Shown here one piece after another: positions 1 through 12,400 of a stretch of 64,000 nt of DNA. The first letter of the stretch is position 1; every line of letters begins with the position of its first letter. The stretch is taken from NCBI GenBank assembly GCA_000727475.1, contig KL647289.1:824642-888641 (forward strand), given 5' to 3'. The position numbers and the translations under genes are program-made. The notes below the pieces were generated by a model. The model had not been told where the DNA came from. It saw nothing but the letters and a program-made list of their open reading frames with translations, and searched no databases. The stretch is from Sarcocystis neurona (lineage: Eukaryota > Apicomplexa > Conoidasida > Eucoccidiorida > Sarcocystidae).

Positions 1-1116
1 CAGCAGCGATACCCAAGCGTCTGTTGCTATAGGCTTCTGCTGCCGCCGCGAAGCCTGCTCTCCCTGCTTCTTCGATACGTTTGGTCAGAGCCGGACCACC
101 AGCACGTGTGATGCAGCAGCATATCCTAGCACAAGGTGGCAGCACGCGGCAGACCGCGGCAACGAACGGCCAGGCGAAGAGTGTGCCGACAGCCTCAGAA
201 CGCGGTGACGCAGCAGCCCACTCGACCGCAGAAAACGAAAGTGCTACCACCAGCAGTAGCAAGTATACAAGGGAGAGGAAAGAACACCAGCGCAGCCTGC
301 ATGTAGGTGGCGGCACGAGACTGCCGCAGCAGCAAGCCGAGAGTGTGCTGCACCAGCGTTACAGAAGCAGCGGCAGGCACCAAGAGCAGCAGACAACAGC
401 GGCAGCAACAGGGAGGAACAGCTACACCAAAGACAGTGTGTGGAGTCACAAAAGCAGGAGCAGCAGCAGCGTCGCGGAGGAAGAAGGCAGCAGAAACAGG
501 CAGCAACAGCAGCAGTAGTTGCCAAAACGGTTGCAGCAGGAACCGCCGGAAGCACAGACAGCGCGCAGCACAACAGAACGGGCCAACGTCTCCAGTGCAG
601 GCGACTGAGTCGCGGCAGCACTTGCTGCTGGACCGTCACCAGGGAAAGAAACGGCAGTCGGGTCTGCAGCAGCAGAGTAGAAACAAGTATCAGCTAATGT
701 ACTGCAACCACAAGACACCCGGACAGACGAGACAAACAGCTGCACAGGAGACGCGATCTTCATCTGTGGCAGCAACACGTTGTTTACTGTTCCTTACTCG
801 GGCGCTGCTGCAGTTGCTTCTGGCGAGCACGTCGCGCGCGGATGTCGCTGAGGGCCTCTCCCAAACGCCCTGCAACACAAAAGCGCCATGTTCAACAAAT
901 GCCTCTGTACTGCTGCTGCTGCTGTCCTATACCCACGTACAGGCACATCGACACTAGCTATAGATGTCTACCGGTACTCAACGCGACCCCCGCACTGCTG
1001 CTGTGTTCGAAGACAGCAAAAGAGAGAGAGAATAAGAAGAAATACATGGCACCGAGCAACAGCAGAAAAGGATCTGCGCATCCGAGAATGGAAGTCGAGG
1101 GGTAGCAAGGCCTCAC
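1..1116. repeat. CAG-rich tract, no supportable gene
   Basis: This stretch carries dense imperfect CAG/GCA/AGC triplets on the plus strand. Open frames exist in several registers on both strands, as expected when the triplet itself lacks stops, and none contains a recognisable domain. It lies 3' of the Rtf1-like exons on the minus strand, so the simplest reading is an intron or the region between exons of that gene. No Plus3-domain sequence was found here on the minus strand. Confidence 0.5.
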
Positions 1117-1824
1117 CCGAAGTTCGCTCTTCAGCTCCCCCGCGGTCCTGCCTCCGTAGCAACTCCGCACGCTGCCGCTCGCGTACCAGCTCCTCGTACC
1201 GACGGGCCAACTCGGCTTCCCTTTCGAATTCGTTCATGTTCTCAAGTGTCTGCATGCAAAGGCATGCGAAAAAGGGAAGCATGTGCAGCACCGCAAGAGC
1301 AGCAGTGCAGGAGAACGAGCAGTCGAAGCGCGTGGCAGCACCAGCAGCCGCAGCCCTGCGAGCAACAGGAGCACCGGTCGCAGCCTAGCTGCCGCAAAAG
1401 CAGCAGCCCGCAGGAGCCCCGTAGCTGCAGCAGCAGGACTCGTCACTGCATCACCGAAGAGTACGAGAGTTTTTCTTACTTGCCGGTCCGCCTCGTCTCG
1501 ATAAAGGGCGTCGGCATTGAGTTCTCCTGCAAATTTGCCGGTGGGAGCAGCGGCGTATCTGCCGCCTGCGCTGGCCCCTGTTGCTGCGCTGCGGGCTCCT
1601 CTGCTGCTGGCTGCGCCCCTGCCACCGCCACCCTGTCTGCCACTGCCTGCTGCTATCGATGCTGCTGCTCCTGCGTCGCTGCTGCTGTTGCTCTGTCCAG
1701 CTGCCGCTGTTGCAAAGAACGGCGACTTTCTTCGATCTGCTGCTCGCTGCCAACGCTCTCCCCCGCCGATCTCCTCCTCACGAGGCTGGCGACGCCCCGG
1801 CCCCGGTGCCGACCCCATCTTTGC
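1117..1824 (-). CDS. Rtf1-like Paf1-complex subunit, two internal exons (partial)
   Basis: Rtf1 is a nuclear subunit of the Paf1 transcription-elongation complex and is needed for H2B ubiquitination and co-transcriptional chromatin marks. Two minus-strand exons are proposed. The upstream one (1824 to 1480; its 5' end is uncertain and the frame stays open to 1917) is Ala/Ser/Gly-rich and ends in LYRDEADRQ before a GTAAGA donor. The next (1249 to 1117) follows a TTTGCATGCAG acceptor, begins TLENMNEFERE and continues as a charged Arg/Glu helix to a GTGAGG donor. Joined, this gives the 'L-x-D-E-x-D-R-x-x-L-x-x-M-x-E-x-E-R-E' signature found just upstream of the Plus3 domain in Rtf1/VIP5 proteins. 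The Plus3 domain is not in the window and should lie to the left. The start codon was not found. The call rests on one short signature; another nuclear coiled-coil protein is the alternative. Confidence 0.5.
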
Positions 1825-4719
1825 CTGCCGCAGAACGGGAACCAGCAACAACAGCACCAACAGATGCACTTGGAGAAGCGACGCGGAAGGACCAGCTGGA
1901 AAGTCCGAGCACCCCACCAGTAGTCAGCGCCACGAAATACAGACAGAACAATAGAAAACGCGAAAGCCGGTGGCACCGCAGAAGCTCGTCACTGGCAGCA
2001 CGCGCACACAGCAGCACACGGAGAGGAGGCAACGGCAGCACGGGCAATGGCATATTAGGCGACAGAAAATGAAGCGCATGCACCAAATACCTGCACCGGC
2101 GCGGCAGCACCAGCAAAAAAGACGATGGGCACCAACCGCCTTCAAGAAAATATGCAACGGCAGCAACTGAGAGAACAGTTCATACGGGATCACCACAAGG
2201 ATTGCAGACACTGCAGAGAGCTGGCACGTATGTTGCCTCCTGACTTACGCGGAGACGCGTGATAAAACATGCTACGACTCGCAGACAAGCGGCAAGTCTT
2301 CCTGAAGAAATGCAACGGTGCACGACCCGTGGGAAGGGGAAGAAGTTACGTTTACACGCGGCGCTGGAACGGAAAAGACACGCGTGTACGCACAGAGACT
2401 ATACATATATATATGTATACATGTGTTTTGAGAAGTACCCCTTCCAACGAACAAATGTTCAGCTCCTCAACACTCCGCTAATAGCGACTGTCTACACTGA
2501 GCAAAGGCCGCATTCAAAACTGTGGATGTTACCCACCGGCGGCTCAGAGACATTCGCGTACACGCGACCTCTCTTCGACATCTTCTCGAAATTAACAACA
2601 GCTTCTCCTTATCGAATCCGGGATCTATGCTGCGGCAGCAGCACTTGAGGACATGACGGTAGCAAAGGGGAGGTGCTGCCGTGCAAAAGAAATTATTTGC
2701 TTTGCCTTACACATTGATCATGCAGTGACGGAAGAGAGTAGCGCATCCGCCACCAAAAAGCGTGCAAAAAGGAGCGTCGTATGCAGGCGTATGCACGTGT
2801 ACGTACTTACTACTTCATACAGACGCATAAAATTGTAAATCTGTAGCCACGTGCATCTACACCTACTACCTTAGTGCTTACATACGTACCGTTAAACGTG
2901 GGTGTCTACGTACAGGGAAGACAGACGTGGGCACCTCCGAAGAACGCCACAGGAAAACCCGTACAACATTTGGTGTGTCTTGCTCGTTACTCAGCAGACA
3001 CCAGTGACTTGCAGAAAGGCAAAAACGAGGCTCTCTGTTTAGCGACACGGGAAGAAGAGGACATTGACCATACGAGAGAACGCAGTGCATGCGACGTGGA
3101 AGACAAGAGCCGCATGCAGCCACTAAGGAGGTGAATGTGAGCAATACAAGAGAAACGACTCCGCAGAAGTGTAGGAAAGTTTCTTAATAAGTTGTGGCCG
3201 TTGAGGATAATTCAAAAATTATAGAACCACGTGTGAAGGAACGGACGTCGCAGCTGTGCATGCAAAGAAGCAAGCCGTGCTGACAGAGAGAAGAAAACAG
3301 TACAAGAGACGAAAGGTTACCAAACTTGAAGTTCCCTCCTGCAGCTGGGTCAAAACGGGCGACAAAGAGACGGGAGAAAGCCACACAGTTTCACGTCGTG
3401 AAGGACATTGAGGCACAGTAGCAAACAGGTGAGAGAATATACCATACTGAAGCTAGCGTTAAGAACGGCTCCCAATCGAGGAGCCACATCGGAACACAGA
3501 CGTGGAAATCGGTGATAACATCCCCACACGTTGACGAATCGAAAATCTTCCCGATGTGGAAAAAAGGATGTAATGGAGAAACAGGTAGTGGCCGACTTCA
3601 GAATCAACAGCACCGCCTTGACTTGCATGTAGTGGCGTGGGTGTACCTCCGCGCCGTATCCGGCGGGCTGCGCAACGTCCTCTCTGCCGCCTGCACGCGT
3701 CAAGGATTTATTTATTCGTATGTGAGAGGAGAACAAGCGAGGGGGAATATAATTTGCAGCCGAGGAATAAAGTGAACAGCAAGAGTAGATGGTCCAGCTG
3801 GGCGCTTACGGATGAGTGAACGATCGGGTACACACCTCGGCGCAAAAACTGTGTGAGAGAAACGACGACACGGGTTTTCCCATCCGTAAGGCACATCCAC
3901 GCATCCTGTTGAATCTGCATTTGTACATCTCCTCCCAAATTCTACCTATTTGTTCGGCGTAAATGCAGCTCGCCACCTGGAAAAGCGCCTGTGGCTTCGA
4001 CGACCTGTTCCCAGTCATGCAGTCAAAGAGAACGGGTATTTGACGTAGATAAACTGTGCACATTAGATTACCCCCGACATCACGTGTTTGAACAGTCAAA
4101 GTTCTGCTTGATCGGGGCAGCCGTGTAGGCGAATTCTGGACTACGAAGAGGGGGACGAGGCATTACCGGTACCGAGCAAAATGAACGAGAAAATTGAGGC
4201 GGCCTTTGCCGCACCCACTTCCCTTAGAAGCTTAGTTGATTATGGGGTAGTAGAGGAAGCATGAGGCTACAGTAAAATCAAAGTAGTTGCCGTAGATCAG
4301 GAGTAAAATTGCCCACCCTCGTAATAAAGATGATCCGCTCGACGCTGCTTGCAAAAATCATCGCGAACTTATCTCTCCAAGTAAAGAGGTCGAAGTTGGT
4401 GCAGAATCAACTTGCCAACGCCATTTAAGAAAAGTGATGAGTGGAACCGTGTAGGCTATAATGTGCTGATGTGAATGTCAAAATATATCCGTAGTTCAGA
4501 TAGGTGACCCTTTACCAGACGTAGAAGTGTTATTTCACCGCTAAATGTGCAGTGCTATTCTAAAAGGACGCCATAGAAAAGGCACCTCAGAACTCATAAT
4601 GACACCCTGTGGTCAGGTCACTGGATGCAAGCACGCGGGACGTCGTCGCACAGACACTCGCCAAAGCACGACACTCGTCTTCATGTATATTATAGGAAGA
4701 GAGAGGAGTCCGTCAATGA

Positions 4720-4752
4720 ATACACATATATATATGCGTATATATGTATACT
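4720..4752. repeat. TA/TG microsatellite
   Basis: Two short ATATAT runs separated by a GC step, in a stretch of alternating purine and pyrimidine. One of a series of similar loci in this window. Confidence 0.8.
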
Positions 4753-5667
4753 TGACTTCCCCAAAGTAACACCTGTGGGCATGATGTCGGAATTAATGCG
4801 TGTAAGTGTAAGAAACAGAATTGCTTCTGACTTACGGCGTATCCAGCGATAGAAGCGCGGCAAGCGGTAGTGCATCACGCTCTGTTTATGCTTCGCTGTC
4901 TTTATCAATCGGACAGCCGCATTTCAAGAAACAGCCATTCTCAGCGTCTGCTACATACCATAACGTGTGGGCAGATATATGTCTCTTCACGTAAGTACGG
5001 GCAGACTATACGCGTACGCACATACATATGGGTAGAACCATATCCGAAGTCAACTGCGTACATTCGCGCGCGTGTTGTTCTCTTTTGAATCTAATAGTGG
5101 TTGCTTACTTGCGAATGCACCTCGCTCTTTCAGCCGAGCTGGGTGATGAGCAAGCGTGCTCTCGAAGACTCTCAGGTTATCTGTTAGGACCACAGGAGTG
5201 CACAGTATTTTGAGGTCTTTCACGTCGGTATTTTTAGAGTCACGTCTTTCAGGGAAGCACAATAGCGTATGTCACTGTCGGAAACTGCGTGTTCCTTCAG
5301 TGCAGCAGCAGCTCAAAAGCACAAGCCGCCCCTCGATTCAAGGAAGTCTTTTGTTGTGAAGCACAAGTAGAAACTGTGTAGGCAAGACACCTTTTCGTCC
5401 GTGAAGAGTCGTCAGAACTGTGAGACGGAGATGATCAGCATTACCTCGATTCCAGAAAACACCAATATGGCTCAAAAACGCAAAGCGGGCTGAGTGGACC
5501 CTTTCACGTTGCAGGGGGCATACGTGAATCGGTCAAACTCAGGAGATGTAGGCTTTGTGCCTATCGCAGGCTTTGTGAATAAGTGTTTGCGTAATTTTCT
5601 CACCGTGTATACACCAGGGCACTTCCCGGTTCAATCTTGGTCGCCGGAGTTTACGAATTCTCACATT

Positions 5668-5720
5668 GTGTGTATACATATATATATATATATATATATA
5701 TGGACATACGTATGTCCGTG
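5668..5720. repeat. (TA)n microsatellite with palindromic flank
   Basis: A run of more than ten TA units preceded by TGTGTATAC and followed by GGACATACGTATGTCC, itself a perfect 16-base palindrome. Confidence 0.9.
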
Positions 5721-6076
5721 CACGCTTACGTAGAAATAAGAATGAAAGGTCAAGGAAAGGAGAGACAAGCACGTACACGTGCGAAGGGTTTATCATTATG
5801 TACACCCAATTATTCAAATATGATAGGCACCCCACATACTTGAGCCAGGGTAACACGCAGCTTTTTAAGGTCGAAGCATACAAACCTCGATTCGATTTCC
5901 ATTCAGCAACACTCGTGTTTTACCTCTACATTCCATATAATCACGCGTGTGCGCATGTGCGTGTGTCACCCTCCGGAGAGCTCAGTCGGTTTGGCAAAGT
6001 TTTTCGAACGTGGAAAAACACACGCTCATCCTTGCATTGCCTGATGCCTTTTGCACAATGTCCCATCGCTCCTCAG

Positions 6077-6154
6077 CTAACGTCTAATGAAGAGCTGCTG
6101 CAGTCTCATTAGTGTCTAACGTGTAATGAACAGCTGCTGCAATCTCACTAGTGT
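6077..6154. repeat. 39-bp tandem duplication, two copies
   Basis: The 39-base unit beginning CTAACGT occupies 6077-6115 and again 6116-6154, with four mismatches between copies. It contains an AGCTGCTGCA core. It is non-coding as far as can be seen. Confidence 0.85.
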
Positions 6155-9100
6155 TCGAAGTGCACACTCAGCTGGCCGCTAGCTGAATAGAGAGCTTCGG
6201 TTCAATGTTCTGCGTGAATTCGCTCCAGCAATCTTAGGCAGGCACTACACGCAGACCTGGTGAAATCAAGGAACAATAGATGGCAATAATTTCTTCTTTC
6301 TTATCAGTCGTGCTGCAATGCGCGTGTGTACTTACGTACACACATGTACACGTGGTGTATATGCGCTAGTAGGTTTTGCTGGCTGCCTGAGCGTCCGGCG
6401 AACGCCTACTGTTTTCACGGCGATCAATGCCGAATGACTCGTGGAGAAAGATCTACATAGAACAGAGTCACTTAGGGACGGTCACGGATTCACAGGAGCC
6501 TTCTGTCACGAGTGAGAAACTGCGTGCAAGTTTACCTCTGCAGGACATCTCAAGACACTTACTTGAGAAGAAAAAGTCTCTCTGTGTTGTCTGCAGCTCA
6601 TCGAAAGTGAAACCTTCTGCACAGCGTAGGCGTCAAGTTGCACTCTGGCATGCCGCCTTACTCATCACTGCACTGATGAAGTGTGTATCTGTGTAGGCAT
6701 CTCCAAAGATGATCAAGCCCCAATTGTAAGCTCCCCTCGAACACAGGTGGGGATATGTGTTCTAGTACTTCTGAATGGAGTGGGATAACTTATGCACGAA
6801 CTACACAGTTCCACTGTCGCACGTAAGAAGGTGGACCCCCCTTGCACAGTGGTTACCATCCTTAGATGCTTACATTCGCCCGGTGGGACAGCACAAACGT
6901 AGTGGGAAACTCCTGTACGTCGAGGGATGTATTAAAATGTAGGGATGGTGAACAAATGTAGACTGATAGAACCAGCCTGTTCGCCTCCGACACCTTGTCT
7001 CTTCATTTCCTCAGCGCGGTGAAAGCTACAGCACTGTGACAGGACAGATTCCAGGTTTGAAGCCGTAGCTAACGCAGCATGCAGTAAAAAATCGGCCACA
7101 CGGCTTTGAGTATCACGAAAAAGTTCACACATACATATGGGTATTCTGATTAGCACGTTAGAAAGTAGAGACGTAACTGATCTGTTTAAGCTGCGTCCGC
7201 GTTGATTACACACAGGCACTGAAGTCAGCTTCTCCTTCCAGTCACGGTACTACACCTGCGGAAACGATCGCAGACGAGCAAAAAATACAATGATACACGC
7301 AGACAAGCTTGCACACGAATACAGACTATGTATGTGTATGTACGCCGATTTGTATTCAAGTTAATACGTTGAATTCAAAAGCATACACATTGTATACTAT
7401 TCCAGCTTTCTGTATATGTTACTCAGAAAAGCGTCGTAAAAAACTAGAGCTCGTATTTAGTCCCTGCTCTCCACTGATGGCACGGTAGGACAGAACTTTC
7501 GAAATCTTGAGCTACACTTCCACTAGCCTTTGTCCTGTACTTCGCATGATACATCAAGCGCTGTTAGGTAGTGGAACTCCTTTAATACGCTGGTACAGGC
7601 CGCCGGCGCCATCGTCTTTCTGTGCTCGACGCTTGCCTATGTAGAGTTCTTATTGTATGTGTATTAAATCAGGATTATAGACGTGGTGGGTGTACACTCG
7701 TGGATATCGGTGCCACCTGGAAAGTGACGGATGCCAGGATGTGTCTGCACGTACACGTGTATACTCACGTGTTAGACATGTGTAATGTTTTATTCTATAC
7801 ATATGTACGAAGTGCCTTATAAGTCTAAAGAGCAACGCCTTTCCCCTCGACTGTGTCCCACACTAGTACAAGTCTGGCGGACACAAGAGAAGAAGGAGAA
7901 AAGCACACGTTTATTGTTTTAATGTGCGTGTCACAAGTGCATGCCGGATACGTACATCGTAGACGCGAGTCTTGCTTGCATGCAACACCATCAGAAAAGC
8001 AGGTCCGATGCGTCGAATCTTCATTGCATTGCTCTGCCCGTCTGCTTTGCTGTTTTTCAAAGGCTTTTCTGTGAAGGTGTCCGAACTGACATCACCGTGT
8101 CGCTGCGCACAGCGGTTTCCGTCACTGTCGGCGGCTGTTTTATTTCCGGTTTCCATCATATATTTCACCTTCGAATATTTGCACGGCCGATACTCTTTCA
8201 CTTTTCCCTTCACCAGCTGAACGCTTCTAGCCTCTTGTTGTTCTCCTGCTGTAGTCGGGCATTCACAGTGTGACTCGGATACGCAAGTAAAGAGAGAGGC
8301 TACGACCACGCATCAGTGTGCCTGCCGAAGAAGAGAACATAATACGACTAACTCTTTAGTTTGTCATTCATGATTACAACTTTGCTCTGTGTCTCTGTAC
8401 GTTTGGAATTAAAACCGAGCGCCTGTTAAATTCATTACGGTAGAGATGTTTCGACAATGTGCGCGGCTGACGGTGAGAAGCCCTCAGCAACATATCGCAA
8501 GAAATCCATGTGAACCCAAACACACTCGCCAGTGCACTGTATTGCTTGCCTTACGTCCCGCGTCATTACCCAAAAACCTATTTAGGCTGAAGAGGAGCAC
8601 TACACATTCTTATGCTGCGATTTTTTATTGACGTCGCACGGCACCGGGTGTACACTGCCGACGTGCGGTGATGCTACACCTGAGGACTTCCTGTGTCCCT
8701 ACGATCGGGAGGAACATATACGCGCGGCTCCACTCTCAATCCGCATAGAAGTTGTGTGAGTGCGTAGGTCTAATCATGATAGTTCCTCATTCTTTCTTAT
8801 GCCTCTAAGAAAAAATTTTGCCGAATCTGCAACTGCGATTCGAACAGGGCCACGTGAAATAATGCCATCCGCTGTCACTTTTAAGCGGCTGATGAAAAAA
8901 TGAACATTGTGATATTTCGGTAAAGCTCCACACGTAGGTTACACTAATGATATACGGATGTGTGTTTGTGATGCCTTCTGCGGTTTCCCCTGTCTCAAGC
9001 AGATCGATCCCCAGGAAGAAGTGTGGAAATTGACAGCTGCCATTCCACGTGATTTGTCATCCCGCACTACTGGATGGCTCAAATCTTACGCTCCTCCGGT

Positions 9101-9448
9101 ACACCAAGTAATAAAGAAGCATTTCTTACCAGATGGGAGTGAGCACACCAGTCCGCACCGCAGGTTATGCGTCTACGTGATGGCGTCCCAACCGACAACT
9201 GCATTCTTTGCACCTGCAAAACTTTGATTTTTTTCTGAATCACGTATTTCTACCTCTGGGGTTCCACCTAACCCCGTAACAGCCTACGGCGGACCATCCC
9301 CCCCGGCACCTTTACATCTGGAAAAATCGTCTTACAGTGCGCCGTCCTTTATTTGTAATGAGTGGCTTTTTTTCGCCTAGAAAGTCCTTCGTCAGGCAGA
9401 AACTTCAGAACCTTAGACGTGTGTCTCCTCACCGTGGATCTGTTACCG

Positions 9449-12400
9449 ATGCAGAGGCGATCGCCCCAGATCAGCGGTGGCCGTTCCAGCTCTTCTGTCT
9501 CTACGATCTGTTGCAACCACCAAACCCGTCTTGACTTAAACATAAATCGTGTTTTCCAAGGAGACAGACCAAAGTGTAGACGCGCGCGGAAGCCATTTTC
9601 CCTTCCCAAAGGATCCCTGTCACGTACCTCAAGCTCCCAATCCATTAGGTCCGTAATCAGCAGAAGTTCCCTTTTGTATGCGTCTGGTGACACGCTGTAC
9701 AGGTCTCGGTCTTCGACCTTTTCTACCTCGTGCACAGCTTCTTACACGACGAGAGCCCTCACACTCTTGTCTAAAATTAATTCGTGGCGTGACGCCGGAA
9801 AGACGACAGACAGCAATTTCGCTCGTCCCGGCGTCAGCTTCTCCCCTTCCCTGACAGCAGGTTTGTTTAGGTCCTCCCGTTCACTCCTCTCGTGTCCTGT
9901 TTATCTCACTGCATGTCTGTATCTTCTCCTCTTCACTGCCCTCCCGCTGTGTTTTCCCCCGGTGTCCGTCGTTCAGCTGTTCCCTTTTCTCTATACATCA
10001 GCGGGAGAAAAAGACGCCTCTCTCGTTTTGGACAGCTGCGGCGGGAGCAGGAGCGCCAGTTACCACGATAGCATCTTCGATTCTGTCGGCAGGAGCAGTA
10101 CAACTACCATACGAACCTCTACCAGCGGTAACCCACCTTTCTCCTACTTGTTTGCAGAAGCTCTCTCGTCTGCACACCACGTCAAATCGTTGCCCCTCTC
10201 ATTATGTACTCCCCGTCCTCTAGCCCTTGACTTTCTCCATTTGCCTTTCCGCACTCGGGCTGAGACAACACGCCCTTCGGATTCGCTCGTTTCCTTCTGG
10301 CCACGTAAATCATCAAGACACTCGACGTACGCGAAGTGGCATCTCCCCGTGCCTCCAAAAAAATTTGCCTTTTTATCGTCCCGTCCGTTTCCCGTGTCCC
10401 CCTGTCCACACTACCGGGGGGCGTATTTCTCGACGCTCGCCAGCGGAAGCACACCACTAGAGCAGTACTCGTACACTGGGGAAAACGTAACATTGAGACA
10501 GCAGTTCGTGCCTCGTGGATGCTACTGTTTCTGCCTACCGCAGTTCCCGGCGCTGTTTGCAACGACTTGTCGCTCTCACACGTTGAGCAGTTTACCACGG
10601 GGTGGAAATTTTTCCGTTTCTCGAGTCTCCTCGATTCCACGTTGGAGTATCCTTCCTGCAGCAGCTGCTGCTGGTGTCCGCTACGGACAACGAGACACAA
10701 GAATACGAGTCAACGAGAAAAGCGCAGGCGCACCGGAGAGGTCGTCGCTGAGGAATTTTCCGTGCGCGTCTCGAACAAACGCAGCAGGAGGAAAAATAAG
10801 GGGAAGGGCAGCTGCTGTAGCGGCAGACAAACAGAGTCCCATTCGCAGTGGAACAGTGGTTGACACTCTCAGTACCAGCAGTAACGGAAACCCCCCAGCT
10901 ACGACACGGACCAGCAGCAACAGCTGCAGAAGCGCACCGACTTGCAGTAGCAGCAGCAGAAGCGCAGCAACTTCCAGCAGCAAACGTGTGTCTACGACTT
11001 CCAGTAGCAAATGTGTGTCTACGACTCCCAGCAGCATCGAGGACATCGCCGCATCAACCAGCGGCAGCAGCAGCATCAGCAGCAGCCCACAGAGCAGCGG
11101 CAGCTCAAACACTAGTAGTAAGGGATACAGCTCTTGTATTGAGTATAGGACTGCGAAACGGGCGACACGGCTTCACAACAGCAGCGCTTGCCGGCGCAGG
11201 AGCAGCGGGAGTCTCGTGGCGAGAACCGATGCAATTATTGGCATGGACATCCACCGCTGCGACACGGCTCCTCTGCGCGTCTGTGAGAGCCGCAGCAGCG
11301 GCAACCGGGTTGTCACCTCCGTAAACAGCAGCGAGAGCGAGTATGGAGCCAGCAGCAGCATGTGCACGTTGGAGGAGAAAACAGCGGGGCACTGCAGCAA
11401 CAGTTCAGATGACGGCCACGTGGTGCGTGACAGCGGGAACACAAGCGTCGACAACACCAGCACGGCAGCAGGCCCCGGCCTCAAGAGTTGCACCGGTGTG
11501 CACGAAAGGGAGAGCGGCAGCCTCGGGAGGACTAAGAGCAGCAGTCGAACGCAACGGGAAGAAGGTGTAAGAAGCAGCTACTGTCCTGCGGCGGCGCAGG
11601 ACCCCGGCAGCTGTAGGGGGAACGGTTTCAAGGTCAACAGTTGCTGCAGGAGCAGCGGCGGAGAGAGCAACGGCGGCAGCAGCAGCATCCAAAGTGCACA
11701 AGTCAGTAACAACTGCGAAGTTAGGAGCATCCGCGAAAATGCAGAAAGCTGCAACAACAGCGGAGGCAGCAGCAGCAGCGACAGCGAAAGAATCGTGAAC
11801 AGGGACGAATCGACAGCGGAACGCAGCAGTTTCGACCGAAACGGCACCAGTAGAGGTCTGCGCTTGGCAGCTGTTCCCACGCGTCTGGGTTTGTTGAGTG
11901 ACCTGCAGCAGGTGCAACAGGGCTGCTTCACCGTTGCCTCAGCAGCGAAACAACTGCTTGCAGCAGTGTGGTCGCGCTGGAAGGGCGCCGCAGGGAAAGA
12001 AGGCGCGGAAATGACTTTTTTACGTAGCAGCAGAAGATGTATAGAGGAAATGTTGAAAGTGGTTTTGTTGCGTCTGCCCTCTTGCGCGGCACGGCTCCAG
12101 GCATGGCTTTCCATAACGGACGGCGACGGAAGACGACGCTCGTGGTGGTGGAGTCAGCAGCAACAGGTGTTCGTGTCGATGGATGGTACAAGTCAAGGGC
12201 TGACGGCAGCAGCAGCGGGGCCAACAGTGGAAGCAGCAGCAGCAGCTGCAGCGGCCAGGATCTCAGCGGCAGCAGCAGCAAGACGAGAAGAAGCAGCAGC
12301 AGCAGCGAGGATCGTGAGAGCGACGATCCAGCTAGCAGCAGAATCATCGAGAACGGTAGCCGATGCAATCGTAACGGCAGCGATGAAAGCGGTGCGAGCC

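Larger units (their letters stand above)
1918..9448. other. Long spacer without a supportable gene
   Basis: About 7.5 kb with only short open frames. The most protein-like are 6427-6696 (+, 89 codons, ATG start) and 7911-8309 (-, 132 codons), but neither has a recognisable domain. It contains TA/TG microsatellites near 2400, 4725 and 5680 and a 39-bp tandem duplication at 6077-6154. Upstream exons of the rhomboid-family gene could lie in the right-hand part. Confidence 0.4.

Noticed and set aside
81..957. Overlapping long frames rich in Gln, Ser and Arg on plus
   Set aside because: The sequence is CAG-type triplet DNA, open in several registers and on both strands at once; no frame shows ordered domains.
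7911..8309. Minus-strand frame of 132 codons
   Set aside because: No domain, no splice partners, and a plus-strand frame of similar length overlaps it; frames of this length arise by chance at this base composition.
8830..8900. tRNA-like TTCGAAT sequence on minus
   Set aside because: The flanking bases do not pair as a T arm, and no acceptor stem or D arm is present.
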